DNA of 64,000 nt from Carposina sasakii (GCA_014607495.2 CP053165.1:4334906-4398905), one strand, 5' to 3'; numbered from the stretch's first letter, positions 19,746 to 30,879 are shown. Translations and numbers: made by a program. Notes: generated from the letters alone by a model not told the origin.

Positions 19746-20065
19746 GAATGAAAGTTACCAAAATTATTAAGCTTAATGAGTTAATACCTTTTATATCATT
19801 AACAGAATTATCTGAAAAAATCTAGTGTCATTGTCAAAAGCTTTCGCAAAGAGAATATAATACACTACGTGAGCCTTCGCTTCAAAATAAAACAGGACAT
19901 TTCCACCAAAACACAAAATCCAAAAATTGTAATCATAATAACACAAAAATGGGATAAATTATAAATTGTGCTTCGTCCACATCAATAGCAAAATGGTTCG
20001 TGGGATGGCTCACGACCAGTGTTTCATCCTAAACAAGGAACATCACAAATAGTACAGGATACAGC

Positions 20066-21200
20066 ATGGAGCTACAATGTAGTAAGTATACGAAGGCTTG
20101 CTTCAAACAACTGCCTCATTATTACTTTTATTATCTTTACTAATATTATAAATGTGAAAGTTAGTTTGTTTGTTACCTCTTCACGCTTTATTTACTCAAT
20201 GTTCTTGAAATTTTACAGAGACGGACCTAGGCAACATTCTGTAGTCCATGCAAATAAAGTCGCGGGCAATAGCTAGTTTATTATACCACTGCTTTCGTTT
20301 TATCAGAATCCTGCTGAGACAGAGCTAAGGAACTTATAATATTATGTGACTCATGAGTAAATCCCACCTCTTTTTAAACAGTGGAGGTGAGAAAGGTTTC
20401 AGCTTTGAAATTCCATCCAGCTGAATGTACCAATGGCATCGAAAATGTGTCCGCGGGTGATGAAGCTCTGAAAACATCCCAGATAGATGATCAACCTTGT
20501 TGGAGGATACCCTACATGCTGCATTTTTCGAATCCGATCAATTTGCATAAATTTACACAAGGTAGGGTTTGTATTATTAAAAATATTTTAACATCTGTTA
20601 GTAACGCCGTTTTTATAAATTATATTTAAGAAATTACGAGTATATGTATATATAGGTATATAAAAAAAAACTATGCATCTAGCTAGATCATGAAACAAGA
20701 AGCTCTGCCCCTATAAAAGATAGAATCATCATCATCCTCCTGCCCTTACCATTATTTACGGGGTCGGCGCAATATGGTTTTATTCGAAATTTACATTGCC
20801 AGAGATTTGGCATTTTGTTTTACGGCCGGCTGCCTGCCTGACGCCAATCTTACTAGAGAAAAGCTAAGTCACAATATTAAAAAATTACATTTATTATATT
20901 ATAATAGATAGCATTTTTAAGAAAAGCAAACTAGCAAACGAATATAAAGTTCATAACAATTATTTACTTCTTTTACAAGTAGGTGGCGGCAATAGACGTA
21001 GCGAAGACATAAGGAATCCTATGGAATTCGTCGCAAATATCCTTTACGAGTCAGCGAGATTGGTGATTAAGATAATCAAACACGTGACCATCGCATTCTT
21101 GGTCGCCATTGCCGAAATAGCTGCATATGGAGCCGCCATCTTCACCTCAGTTTGGGTTATTTTTGCCATCATAACCTACTGGGTATTCTTTCATCGATGA
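20066..21200 (+). CDS. Unrecognised 137-residue protein with hydrophobic C-terminus, three exons
   Basis: CDS exons: 20066-20081, 20382-20561, 20983-21200. The 5-codon first exon ends 'tgta|gtaagt'; its last base joins 'tg' after acceptor 'aaacag' to make Met6. The second intron uses 'caag|gtaggg' and 'acaagtag|gtgg', again in phase, giving 138 codons ending TGA. An in-frame TAA at 20030-20032 precedes the ATG, and AATAAA at 21255-21260 follows the stop by 55 bases. Residues 1-65 are soluble (MELQCMEVRKVSALKF...), 66-99 are basic/amphipathic, and 100-135 are strongly hydrophobic (TIAFLVAIAEIAAYGAAIF, then VWVIFAIITYWVFFHR). That is one long or two short membrane helices with almost no tail, so it is possibly tail-anchored. 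No family recognised. Intron 1 contains a Helitron-like insertion. Confidence 0.72.
20134..20276 (+). mobile_element. Helitron-like miniature element (Lep1/HelMITE type)
   Basis: Begins 'tctttactaatattataaa' and ends 'cgcgggcaatagctag' followed by T. It shows the TC...CTAG ends and the 'aatattataaatgtgaaag' start typical of non-autonomous lepidopteran Helitrons. It sits within intron 1 of the 137-residue gene, in sense orientation. Confidence 0.7.
20720..20860 (+). repeat. Interspersed repeat N ('ggtcggcgcaatatgg')
   Basis: Contains 'ggggtcggcgcaatatggtt', 'ttttacggccggctgcctgc' and 'ctgacgccaatctta'. Related to 22395-22590, and to fragments at 1857-1880, 47260-47325 and 32005-32040 (inverted). 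It lies in intron 2 of the 137-residue gene. Confidence 0.65.
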
Positions 21201-21254
21201 AGTTACAAACTTTTGGTTCATTCATAGGAGATGTAATGTATTTATTACTCACTA

Positions 21255-21260
21255 AATAAA
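21255..21260 (+). terminator. Poly(A) signal AATAAA of the 137-residue gene
   Basis: Canonical AATAAA 55 bases after the TGA at 21198-21200, followed by a T-rich run at about 21287-21298. Confidence 0.6.
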
Positions 21261-21299
21261 ACTGAAGAATTACATGTGCTATTTCAGTTTTTTTTTTTA

Positions 21300-22390
21300 T
21301 ATATCAGGTACAACTTTGATGTCTGTGGTGCAATGGTGACCACGTTGTTGGTCAGTACCTACCAATAGCACGAAACTTAAGCGATCATAGGACTAGGTTA
21401 ATATGTTGTCAAGTATGTAAATACTTATTTTATTTATTTAATACCTACTAGTGGCTCCGCATAAGCTTCACTTGCTGCAAATATAGTGCAGCACCATATA
21501 TCCATGTATACGTTTAATCGAACCTTTAATGTACTGCACAGAGTAGTACTGCATGTTAACCGAATCCATAATAGTCAGGTTCGTATTTGAGTCTTGAATT
21601 GGAAAAAATCTTTACAGGGAGAAGGTAATTTTACTCGAGTCACCGGCGGTAGTTGCCTATTCTCAGCAGACGTAGGTACTAAGGTCTAAAATTTATAGAT
21701 CTTATCGACTAAAATAGAAAATTGGTTTGTTGGGGTTGAGGTAAATAGATTTGCTTCACTACATTAGGCATGGATATGTTGCCTAAGATATCTTATTACC
21801 TATAAATTTAGGTAATGGAAATAGTGCCAAAACTTTACGAGATATCAAAATAATATAGCTACATAAACGATTCCGAAATTATTGAGTTTGGGTTCGCTAT
21901 CAACAAACCCATTTATATTCTGTCGTAGATATATCTCCAATTTCCGTTTATTGTTGAATATAGCTTAAATTTCACGACATTATACCTATGGGTAGTATAG
22001 GTAAGTACACACTTGTTGTGTAGAGCTTAGTAGTATGACTATATTATTGAGAGATATATGTTATATGAAGATGTAGGAGTAATCGGAGGTAAGACCAGAA
22101 CTAAGTAATCTTAAGGGTTAATTCCTCTTCTTCTTTTCCATGGAGAAGAAATAAAAGAGGAGTAGCGTCTAAGTATATTTTCATACAAAAATAGTGTGCC
22201 GCGGAGCGGGGCTAAAGTATGGAACGAGGGGATAGCAATATTATACTACGTTTTGGTAAAAAAGTACCCTGATAAAGTCTCGCTCACGCTAGTGTCTTTG
22301 TAATTTTAATACAGTTACATTTCGAAACACAAGCGTGTGGTTACAGCTACTGCGTTACACTAGCGCTGAAGCTCCGCCCCTATCATGACA
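21300..22390. other. Intergenic, no gene seen
   Basis: AT-rich sequence with a GC-richer patch near 22195-22225 ('gtgccgcggagcggggct') and 22355-22380 that may be the ends of a degraded element. No coding signal. Confidence 0.4.
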
Positions 22391-22394
22391 TCAT

Positions 22395-22590
22395 GGCCTA
22401 ACGGTTGCCACACGACTCAGTTCATAGTCCCACCTCCTCTTTTATACCTTCTTTATGTTCTTTTTCCTGTCCTTATCCCATTATATATGTGGTCGGCGCA
22501 ATATGGTTTCTTTCGAAACTAAAATTACTTAGGATTTGGCTTTGTTTTGCGGCCAGCCGCCTGCCTGACGCCAATCCTCCCCGAGTAATT
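22395..22590 (+). repeat. Interspersed repeat N copy
   Basis: 'gcctaacggttgccacacga', 'gtggtcggcgcaatatggtt', 'gcggccagccgcctgcctga', 'cgccaatcctccccgag'. Longer than the copy at 20720-20860. Confidence 0.65.
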
Positions 22591-22702
22591 CAAATGTATT
22601 TATTTATAAGTAGACAGTTACGTTTACAGTACTTGAAAACTGTTTAAACTAATAGCAACTATTTTGGTTGAATACATTGAATATCATCATTAATATTTAT
22701 AG

Positions 22703-22916
22703 CTAGTGGACGCCAGCGACTCCGTCCACGTGGACTGCAGAAAAAACAAAATGTCGAAATTATCCGGAATAAAAACATTTTCCCGGGATAAAAAGTAGCG
22801 TATATGTTAAGTGGGACATGTCACAATATATTACTGAAAATTGCATCGAAATCGGTTTAGCCGTTTCTGAGATTAGCGTGCACAAACATCGATCCATTAC
22901 AATTTTATTATAGATA
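22703..22916 (-). mobile_element. Helitron-like miniature element, long type
   Basis: On the minus strand it ends '..gtcgctggcgtccactag|ct'. The interior has 'gcacgctaatctcagaaacg', 'accgatttcgatgcaattt' and 'tgtgacatgtcccacttaac'. Same interior and CTAG end as 25245-25419 and 47660-47880. Confidence 0.7.
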
Positions 22917-23089
22917 GATAGATATAGCAATACTCTAATAACAATTAGCTTAGCGCTATTGTGAAATTGGTACACGTAATCCAATCCAATAAATCTACCA
23001 AAAAGCCCTATTCCAGGGCCTCTATAAGCCTTTAGCATCACATACAATTTTAGTGATTGAGTGATAGTCGTAGTCGGCTTAAGGTTATA

Positions 23090-23228
23090 CAGGGTGTGAG
23101 AATGGGTATGTTAAGCAAAAAGCTATGTAAATCACCCATTATAGAGAACCTATTTCCAAAATTTCGAGTCTGAAATTTTGTGTGTAGGTTCCTTTTAGTT
23201 TGCTATTTTCTGCATCTTCCGAGTGTAT
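23090..23228. mobile_element. MITE family A, internally deleted copy
   Basis: Starts 'cagggtgtgagaatgggtat' after TA, keeps about 80 bases of the left arm, then jumps to 'gagtctgaaattttgtg' and 'ttccttttagt' of the right arm. The central half is gone and the right end is eroded. It immediately precedes a family B element. Confidence 0.7.
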
Positions 23229-23240
23229 ACTAGACCTATA

Positions 23241-23631
23241 CAGGATGTTTTTTCGTTGCCACCCTTAACGAAGGGTACGTACTCTATACATCAAATAAAG
23301 TAAGCTTATGCCAAAAAAAATGCTGGGAAACGATGTAAATTTTATTGAAAAAAAATGTAATTACTTGATCGGGTGAAATTTATAGTGTCTAGTGTTTATG
23401 CTAGTTTTTCATAGACCGATATTAATTATTTCTCGTGAAATAATCTTGCTACACGCTTCAATGTGCATTTATGTAGAAAAACGCAGTCTATTTACTCAAC
23501 TTTGGACCAGAGAGACTTTGGACTCAATCAGAACCAGACACTCCCCAGGTATGCTTTCATGGAGAAAAATGATCGTGATGATGAGGAGATTCCATAGTTT
23601 TTGGGAATGTTGATGACCAAAAATCGCCTTG
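23241..23631 (+). mobile_element. TA-flanked MITE family B, full-length copy
   Basis: Begins 'caggatgttttttcgttgcc' then 'acccttaacgaagggtacgt', and ends 'gaccaaaaatcgccttg', with TA on both sides. Shares its whole length with 54356-54728, 58806-59192 and, inverted, 35834-36177. The ends 'cagggtg' are shared with families A and C. Non-coding. Confidence 0.85.
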
Positions 23632-24002
23632 TATTCCATGGCAAATGAATCTTTGGTTTAGTTAGTTCACTGACCAATGAAGGCTTTCTACATAATTGCA
23701 TGGACATGGACAAATCGATACACGAGCTTCCGAGTAAACTTCCATAATTAATCACTCTTGTATCTTATAGCCGGTTTCTTTGTCTCCATTCCGAGCTTAA
23801 TCGTTCATCAAAAGGAACGTAGAATTTAATACGGTTAACAGGAAATTTCAATAATCGATCTCGATTGTTTTCATTAAAAAATTTAAATTCGGAATGAAAA
23901 AAATTCGTGATTCCTAACAATTTCTAGCATTGAAATTGGCCGTTTATGGTATAAGCACAAGGTATGCACAAGAATCAAAAGAAAATCCATAACGGTTATA
24001 TA

Positions 24003-24262
24003 CAGGATGTAACAGAAAGGGTATGTTAAGCGAAAAGCTATGTAAATAGCCCACTATAGAGAACCTATTTCCAAAATTTGAGACTCGAAATCAAATGTTT
24101 ATTTTTCAAGATTGTATGAACATTCCTGAGTTGTTTCGGAATTCTCCATACTATCTGAAAAAATAAACATGTGATTTAGAGTCTGAAATTTTGTGGGTAG
24201 GTTCCTTTTAGTGGGCTATTTACATAGCTTTTCGTTTAACATACCCCTTTTGTTACACCCTG
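24003..24262. mobile_element. Foldback MITE family A, full-length copy (260 bp)
   Basis: 'caggatgtaacagaaaggg' to 'ccccttttgttacaccctg' with TA on each side. The two halves are almost fully complementary ('gttaagcgaaaagctatg' pairs with 'catagcttttcgtttaac'; 'gactcgaaatcaaatgttta' pairs with 'taaacatgtgatttagagtc'). Confidence 0.9.
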
Positions 24263-24279
24263 TAGATAGATATACACAC

Positions 24280-25240
24280 ATATGGCTGTTTTCCCAGAAG
24301 AGGTCATCAGAACTGCAAGATCATCAACAGATCCCTCGGTTAGGTTTAGTTAGTGGGGCCAGATATAGGTAAAAAATCTTAATTAACATTTTTTTATTAT
24401 TACTTTAAGAAAATGGATTCTCAAATACACTTTATATAAGTAGGTACACCAAATGCGGACTCCTAAATGCTATTTGAGCCGCAAAAAGTAACTTGCTTGC
24501 TTTTTTGTCACAAACAGAAAGATAGACAGAGAGAGAAACAAAGAGTGTCTCATACTCTTCCTTCACCTATAATCAAACCGAAGATTAGGGTGTCTGTGTG
24601 AGAGAGAGCTTATATTACATTGGTATTGTGAGAAAAAGTAGTCGCAAAACAAGTATCCTATCATACAAAACTCTTTGTAATCCAGGAAACTAATAAAAGC
24701 GGAAGAGGCGAAGCACTTGTCGTTATTGGGTAATAAAGAAATCCATCAATACCCCGAGATAACTGCCACTCGTAAACACCGATTTAGGTTAGTATAAGAA
24801 CAACTTCTATTTAATCAGTTTTTTAATATCCAATAAATAAGCATTTTACAACAGTAATATTGATGTTGCTTCACCCTAATTTAATTCCTGCGACTTTTCT
24901 CTCTCTCTTGTGGTCGTGAATGACTTTGGCCATACAAATCGGTATTGACCTTAGCTTTTTACAACGTCTGAAATTGATGTTGGGTCTGAAGAACGTTTAA
25001 TTATGTATACACGTTAATATTTCCAAACTTCATTGTAGCTAAGGAGCAGTAGGTAAATAGTGAATTAAAGCCAAAAAACACCTTACATACGGTTGTTTTT
25101 TTTAAATACTTTTTAAATTTTCTGAAATAATTATTTAACTAATAACCCAAATTGGGTGTTTAATATTAATTGATTGAGCTTAGATTAGAATCATTATTTC
25201 CCCTTATTTTTTAATATTTATAATTAAACCTTAGAGCAAA
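24280..25240. other. Intergenic, no gene seen
   Basis: Starts with a fragment of repeat L ('cagaactgcaagatcat', 24307-24330). The rest is AT-rich with no coding signal. A pyrimidine/purine-rich patch with GAGA runs lies at about 24515-24615. Confidence 0.45.
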
Positions 25241-25244
25241 TCTG

Positions 25245-25419
25245 TCTATACATATAATAAAATTGTAACGTATCAATGATTTGTGCACGCTAATCTCATA
25301 AACGGCTGGACCGATTTCGATGCAGTTTTCAGTAATATATTGTGACTTTTTATCCCGGATAATTTCGACATTTTATTTTTTCTGCAGTGCACGCGGACGG
25401 AGTCGCGGGCGTCCACTAG
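25245..25419 (+). mobile_element. Helitron-like miniature element, long type
   Basis: Begins 'tctatacatataataaaat' and ends 'gtcgcgggcgtccactag|t'. The middle has 'gcacgctaatctcataaacg', 'accgatttcgatgcagtttt' and 'ttatcccggataatttcgac'. TC and CTAG ends are present. Confidence 0.75.
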
Positions 25420-25799
25420 TTCTACAAATAAATTAAATGCTGTACATTTCTTGTGATTCTCAGCACGCACTGCTACGGTGAACTGCTACGACGTTCGTAG
25501 CACCGTAGCATTGCGTAGACGCGATACGAAATTCCGGGAACTACGAGCCGTACGCGTAGGTAGGTACCACATATCAAAACTGTACTTACAGCCAATTTCC
25601 ATAACCGATCTCGAGATTTTTTTGCATATTTATTTCATATTAAATGTTCCATATTGTTTTCATACAAAATTTCAAATTTGGTATAAAAAAAACGAGAATC
25701 TTTATGATCATTCTAGCATCATCTTCCTATCCTTGGTATATTTTATGAAGTCGACGCGTTGTGCACGTATTAAGCTTTGGGCTAATAGTTCTAGTATGT

Positions 25800-26115
25800 G
25801 ATAGCCCAGCACCTTCAAGCGGGAGGCGTAAGTTCGATCCCAGTCACGGGTCTGTACCAATGAATTTATTTAATGTACAGATTTTAATGTTGTAAAATTG
25901 ACACTTGTCTCGTGCCTCGGCAAGCACGTAAAACCGTTGGTCCTGCGTCTGATCTCTCTCCGGTCGTGTCGGCTTTCCGTCCCATCGAACTATGAGAGTA
26001 ACGGAATAGAGAGTGCATCTGTGTTTGCGCACACACTTCTGCACTATAATATCTCCTGCGTACCTGGCCAATCTCCGTAGAGATTGGTCGCCTTGCCCAA
26101 AATACGGTCGGAGTT
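25800..26115 (+). mobile_element. tRNA-related SINE (family G)
   Basis: The 5' part has a box B-like 'aagttcgatcccagtcacgg'. The body has 'cacttgtctcgtgcctcgg', 'cggtcgtgtcggctttccgt' and 'gagagtgcatctgtgtttgc', ending 'cgtacctggccaatctccg'. An inverted copy is at 41500-41775. Confidence 0.75.
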
Positions 26116-26741
26116 CATCATAGTATGTATAACATATTAATCTGTACTACTACGATCCTCTCCACTTTAGGCACATTTATTTCTAACCTTATAGTATCCG
26201 TCACAAAAGCTATTTGCATCATGTCTTAGCAGAGCACGTCAGTTGACATGGGTCGCGCGTGAGGAACCTAAATTAAACAGCACAAAAACTAAATAACAAA
26301 TTGTGGCCCATAAACTAACTAGAGATAATTTCGCGACCACTTTAATTTACCTTACCCTTGTAATTGCGTTTTTTCAGCAGAATGAATAGCTTTTTAATTT
26401 AGAGGAAGATAATAATTATTACTAGATCATTAATGTGCGGTTAAGGTCGGAACGGAACGCTGAAATGAATTAATTTATACGACTGATAAAAAGCCTTCAA
26501 TTATTAACTGAAATACTAAGAGAGGTTTTAATTCAATTTCTGTTTTCATATAAGAACGCGTGGTGTCCGTTTAACGTCCGGATTGTGTCGTATACCTACG
26601 TGCACAGCTTCAGGTAGCAATCTGTGAAGAAACGAACATCACTATTAGAGCTGAAAATGCTACGTTGACGCTCACAAAAAGTGAAGTATTGGATTCCTAC
26701 TAACAAATATGAGAGATTTTGAGAATGGATGTCCAAGCATA

Positions 26742-26823
26742 CAGGGTGATTGGCATAAACTTACTTTATTTGATATGTAGACTACGTACCCTTCGTTAAG
26801 GGTGGCAACGAAAAAACACCCTG
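26742..26823 (-). mobile_element. 82-bp internally deleted MITE family B
   Basis: Both B termini are kept ('cagggtgattggcataaact' and 'ggcaacgaaaaaacaccctg') with TA flanks, but about 300 internal bases are missing. Only the first dozen bases of one end remain. It abuts a family C element at 26828, separated only by TATA. Confidence 0.8.
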
Positions 26824-26827
26824 TATA

Positions 26828-27170
26828 CAGGGTGTAAAAAGACTACGGTTATTTTATCTCGTATTCTTTGTAACGTAACGATATTTTTTTTCCATGGAAC
26901 CAACCCTGGGACACGAAAAAATTTTTTTTGAATTTTTTTTTATTGCAAGCAATGTATTCGATTGACAAATGTACCTACAAAACTAACTCTTTTAAATATT
27001 AATATGGTGTCTTTAAAAAAAATGTGTTAACTGGTTTCCAATGGATTTATAAAAAAATTATATTCATGTAACTTTGGACCTCAATATTTTGGAAACAGGG
27101 GTGCTTCTAAGAAAAAAATTGTGATGTTACAAAGAATGAGGTATTAAAAGAACAAAGTTTTTTTTACTCC
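26828..27170. mobile_element. MITE family C, copy 2
   Basis: Begins 'cagggtgtaaaaagactac' after TA. The interior 'gcaatgtattcgattgacaa' and 'gtacctacaaaactaact' matches 16076-16460 in the opposite orientation. The right end ('aaaagaacaaagttttttt') has lost its last bases. Confidence 0.8.
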
Positions 27171-27199
27171 ATAAAACAAAAATGAGAACTAGGTATTTT

Positions 27200-27950
27200 A
27201 TATTGGTTAGGTGAGATACATGCGTCATTAATTTGCGACTTTTTTTTTCAGATTTAGATTTAACGAGAAATAAGCCGAATTAAGACCTATCTTTATTAGA
27301 GACAGTCTATATAGGAAAAAATATTCTAATAGACTGTTTCTGGACTCTTTCATACCTAATAGTCTCATTTACTAAATAACTCATAACTTAGAAGCACTTT
27401 AGGCCGCAAACAATTTACTTGTAAGTATATAGATGGTATCGTAATGGAAATATGCAGAAAATTGTTTTTGCACATTCCTAAAAAAAATTACTTTCTTTTT
27501 TAAATGATTTGACTTTGATTGAAATTAAAGTTTTCCACTAAATTATTAAATGATTTATACATTTTCTTGATGGACTCTAGGCCAAACTAGTATCAAATCC
27601 ATTGGTAGTACCAAATCCCAGTTGTTTGCGTAAATCTGTCACACCAATGTCTCTAGCATAGGTCTCTGGGTCTCTGGTCTCTGCTATGGATATTGACAGT
27701 TTATGAGATATTACTATAGTATAGAGGTTGGGCAAAAGTGTTCTAAATACACACCCACTTTTCACCTTAGCCTACCGTCGATTTTCGGGCACAAATTAAT
27801 ATAACAATCCAGCGACCGTCAACGAATCTAATAGGAAATGCTTCCGTATCACTCGTTAGCGTCAGAGCTTTATTAAACGGGGGCACCACAGGCAAGTGAG
27901 GTAGACTTTGGGTCCTAAGTTATTAGTCGAATCCACCCCTGACCTATTCT
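27200..27950. other. No gene seen; fragment of repeat H at about 27740-27850
   Basis: This is part of the insertion that lengthens the left duplication arm. 'acacacccacttttcacctt' and 'gcctaccgtcgattttcggg' match the repeat at 52940-53100. A short minus-strand frame at 27577-27765 has no supporting feature. Confidence 0.4.
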
Positions 27951-27959
27951 TAGAATTTC

Positions 27960-28125
27960 ACCAATTTGTAACGTAATGGGAGGTCTTCCCCTTCCACCCA
28001 CTCTTCCGTTGCACACTTTCTTTGTCAGTCTACTTCTACCTTCTCATACCTTCTTCTTCGTCACAACGTCCTCATTTATACCATACTTCTCATGACTGTC
28101 ATAAATTCTCCTATTGAAATTTTGT
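27960..28125 (-). repeat. Degraded LINE coding fragment
   Basis: 'gggaggtcttccccttccac', 'ccactcttccgttgcaca' and 'cacaacgtcctcatttatac' match the better-kept LINE C-terminal remnant at 54955-55385, in the same orientation, with deletions. Confidence 0.55.
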
Positions 28126-28170
28126 GTGATTTTTTAACAGATTCAGATGTAGTGCGAACAGCCTACGCCC

Positions 28171-29247
28171 TTAAGCAGTACGTTTGTTAAGTTCCTTTAT
28201 TTCCGCGGGGCTAAAAGTCGATGAGGTCTCTCCCCGTGCTTCAGCGGAGCGCGTTTCCTGAAGAGTTGCAGCTGAAAAAAGATAAGCACAAAGTTTTATC
28301 AGGCTGCTTCCGAAAATACTCGATAGGTTATATTAATCGATTTAGGCATGTCAAATATGGTTAAGTTATCAAATATCATTTACAGCCCTGAGAAGTCCAC
28401 TGTTGGAAGGCCTCCCCCAACAACCTATCCGACAGACACGTAATCGACGCCCGCGACCTTGGCCAGGTCGTCCGTCCATCGCGGGTGGCCTTCCCACGCT
28501 GCGCTTGCCGAATGGTATCCACTCTAGAATTTCCGATATCGGCCATCAGTTCTTCGAGCTTGTGCCCTGCCCATGATTCATTCGCCGTTGAGCTATGTCT
28601 TCTTTTACGTTAGTAAGTTATACAGAATAATTTGAACTAAATAAAGATAAAATATATCTAGTTTTTTGAGATTGAGACCATTGGATTTTCATGCGTACGA
28701 AGATGATTGATATGTAAAGTATTGTGAACAAGCTTCAGTTTAAAAACCTAGCTTAAAACTAGCTTTTATTACATATTTGTTAATAAAATGAACTGATCAA
28801 ACAAACGAGCCCAAACTCGATAGGGTTGCGTTGTTTAATTACGGAGTTCCTATGGCCACCTTCCAGCTCCATCATCAGATCAGCTCTATGTCATAATAAT
28901 ATTGCATTGTCATCCGATTTATACATGCACACAAAATTTCGGCTCAATCGGAAACCAGGAAGTGGATCAAATTTAGCTTGCAAGATTTGGTTACAGACAA
29001 CGGGACAGGTGAAACTAAATAGAAGCTTATAATATTAATTACGAACATGAAGTTAACTTCTTACTTAATTTTTGACATGTGCACCAAATTTCATTTAATT
29101 CGTTTAATAGTTCAGGCGTGAAAGTCAAACAGAGTTACTATCGTATTTATAACACCTTTTAGTTCGTAAATATTAAATAACATTATACTTACTGAAAAAC
29201 ATGAAACAAATCACTATAGTATAAGTTAAATATTTTACCAATTGCAT
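28171..29247 (-). CDS. Short secreted peptide, copy 1 (51 residues, two exons)
   Basis: Exon 1 is 29247-29193 (ATG at 29245-29247), exon 2 is 28271-28171 (TAA at 28171-28173). The donor is 'a|gtaagtata' and the acceptor 'ttttttcag|ctgc'; the split codon is Thr19. Residues 1-20 (MQLVKYLTYTIVICFMFFTA) form a clear signal peptide with Lys5 before a hydrophobic core. The mature part is polar: TLQETRSAEARGETSSTFSP, then AEIKELNKRTA with a Lys-Arg pair at 48-49. No mature cysteines and no family recognised. The gene is paired head-to-head with a homologous copy at 31365-31861 within an inverted duplication. Conserved exon boundaries and signal sequence in both copies support a real gene. The intron (921 bases) was enlarged by repeats. 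Function unknown; a secreted defence, stress or signalling peptide is possible but unproven. Confidence 0.6.
28388..28605 (-). repeat. LINE 3'-end fragment in intron of peptide copy 1
   Basis: 'gagaagtccactgttggaag' and 'gcctcccccaacaacctatc', then 'gtccatcgcgggtggccttc' and 'ccatgattcattcgccgttg'. Read on the minus strand this resembles the C-terminal coding end of an endonuclease-RT LINE, of the same kind as 52500-52615. Confidence 0.6.
28855..29030 (+). repeat. Interspersed repeat, mate at 34345-34485 (inverted)
   Basis: 'ccatcatcagatcagctcta', 'tgtcataataatattgcatt', 'ggaaaccaggaagtggatca' and 'ttacagacaacgggacag' match the reverse complement of 34345-34485. Located in the intron of peptide copy 1; element type unknown. 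Confidence 0.6.
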
Positions 29248-29805
29248 CTTGAAGATATTAAAGTTATTCTGTAACATAATAATATAAATATGAAAATATG
29301 TGAGATTAATGTTTGGATGTTTGTTAGCCTTTCACGCATAAACTATAGAACTCACTATCTTAATAAAATTTGAAAAGAGGCACACACAAAATATTGATGG
29401 TTGGTTCAATAAATAAAATTAGTATTTTATCTTTACCTTATCTTTAAAACTCAGAAAAGAAAGAAATAATCTACGCAAACATATTGTAACAAGTAGGTAC
29501 GTACATAGCACAGAGTTTCTGAGTGACTTTTTAAATAATAATATGACTTGCTGGATTCCTTTCAATCAGCGTATATATACCGATAATACCTTATTTAATT
29601 TTTAATTTATCCGTCCATCCATGAAATTATATGCCTGAATTGATTTCCTTGCAATGAATTGCCCTGGCAATTGGCGCCAAGAAACCAATTTTAATATTGT
29701 CCGCTTTAAAGCCTCTACCTACGAGTAGTGATCTCTCTTTCACAGCGATATATTTTAATAAGTTTTATCTGAATGAAATAATATCTCAATTTATCATTAT
29801 AATAT

Positions 29806-30879
29806 GCACCCCACCTCTGGTCTTGCTTTCGCCGGCTAGCCCGCCCAACACTCAGCCCTGTGACTTTGGTTTTCATCGCACAACTTGCTCTGTACTTCAA
29901 TAGGGTTTACGAGTATCACACATTGTGCGCTCGGCGATGGTATCCGCCATGTGTAATAATGTATACTATGCCACACCATATTGAAGGTCTTAATCTCTAA
30001 ATCTTGACTACGAGCAAATGATATGCAGTATTCGGGAGTAAAACACACAGACCGCATTGAGAACACCATAATGCCTTTAAGAAGTATGTAGGATGGGCTG
30101 AGCGCTCAAATTCTATGGTTTTTAACCGACTTCAAAAAAAGGAGGAGGTTCTCAATTAGTCTGTATGCATAATTTTTTTTTTTTTTATGTATGTTCGAGT
30201 ATTACCCAATTATAAACGGATTTCAAAAATTTTTTTTGTGGAAAGAGTTTGAGGTAGTCCCATTTTCACCAGCATTGATGGGATCCGGAGAAATAGGGCA
30301 ACCACCGAAAATTGTATGCCGTATGGTGCTTTTCACATGTCTCTCAGGTATATGTAGGGTGTCAATAATGCTGCTGTGCTGAATGAAGCTACAGAACTCC
30401 TTAGTAGAAAATGCAATTGGTCAAGAACATTTAGTAGTATGTAGGGCAACGTGTTACAAACATCTGATGCTGCTGTGCTGAAAAAGATACAGAACTATTA
30501 ACGTAGGAGTTGGGAGACAGTACGGCCATTGGTCGATGAAAATTATTTAGTAGTATATAGGGCATTATTCGAAATACACGGCATGCAACCATTGAAACTC
30601 GATCTGCATCTCGATTGGAAATGTGTTTCTAACGAGTTTCCAATATTGCTACTTCTTTCAATGGATCGGCAATATGGCTTCATTGCCTCGCTTTCTTGCA
30701 AAATTGAAAATTGTAATATCTAGATTTATAAGCATACTTAATTACTTATTATGGCTTATTGACTGCTTATTTCCTTGTGATATATTATTATATTACGGGT
30801 CAAGAGGTTGTGTGTACAAAATTATATTCCGTCTCTTAGTATTAAAAATTTACAGTTTTCAAAAATATGACTTATTAAT
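29806..30879. other. Spacer between the duplication arms, with the shared 5' flanks of the peptide pair
   Basis: Not duplicated between the arms. Contains an interspersed repeat beginning 'ttttaaccgacttcaaaaaa' at about 30118 and running to roughly 30420. Two short repeats of 'gctgctgtgctga' lie at about 30369 and 30468. A minus-strand open frame (29836-30069, 77 codons from ATG) has no recognisable product. No TATA box could be assigned to either peptide gene. Confidence 0.45.

Larger units (their letters stand above)
26530..29805. repeat. Left arm of large inverted duplication (mate 30880-32320)
   Basis: Read on the minus strand, this region aligns in order with 30880-32320 at roughly 75-85% by eye. 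Anchors are 29715-29805 with 30880-30960, 29590-29700 with 30970-31110, 29041-29500 with 31180-31600, 28130-28275 with 31780-31925, and 26530-26735 with 32100-32320. The left arm is longer because of later insertions: MITEs at 26742-27170, a LINE scrap at 27960-28125, and repeats inside the intron at 28388-29030. Each arm carries one copy of a short secreted-peptide gene. Confidence 0.8.

Noticed and set aside
24515..24615. GAGA-rich patch as a promoter
   Set aside because: Only loose purine-rich text with no gene start nearby; could not be told from simple sequence.
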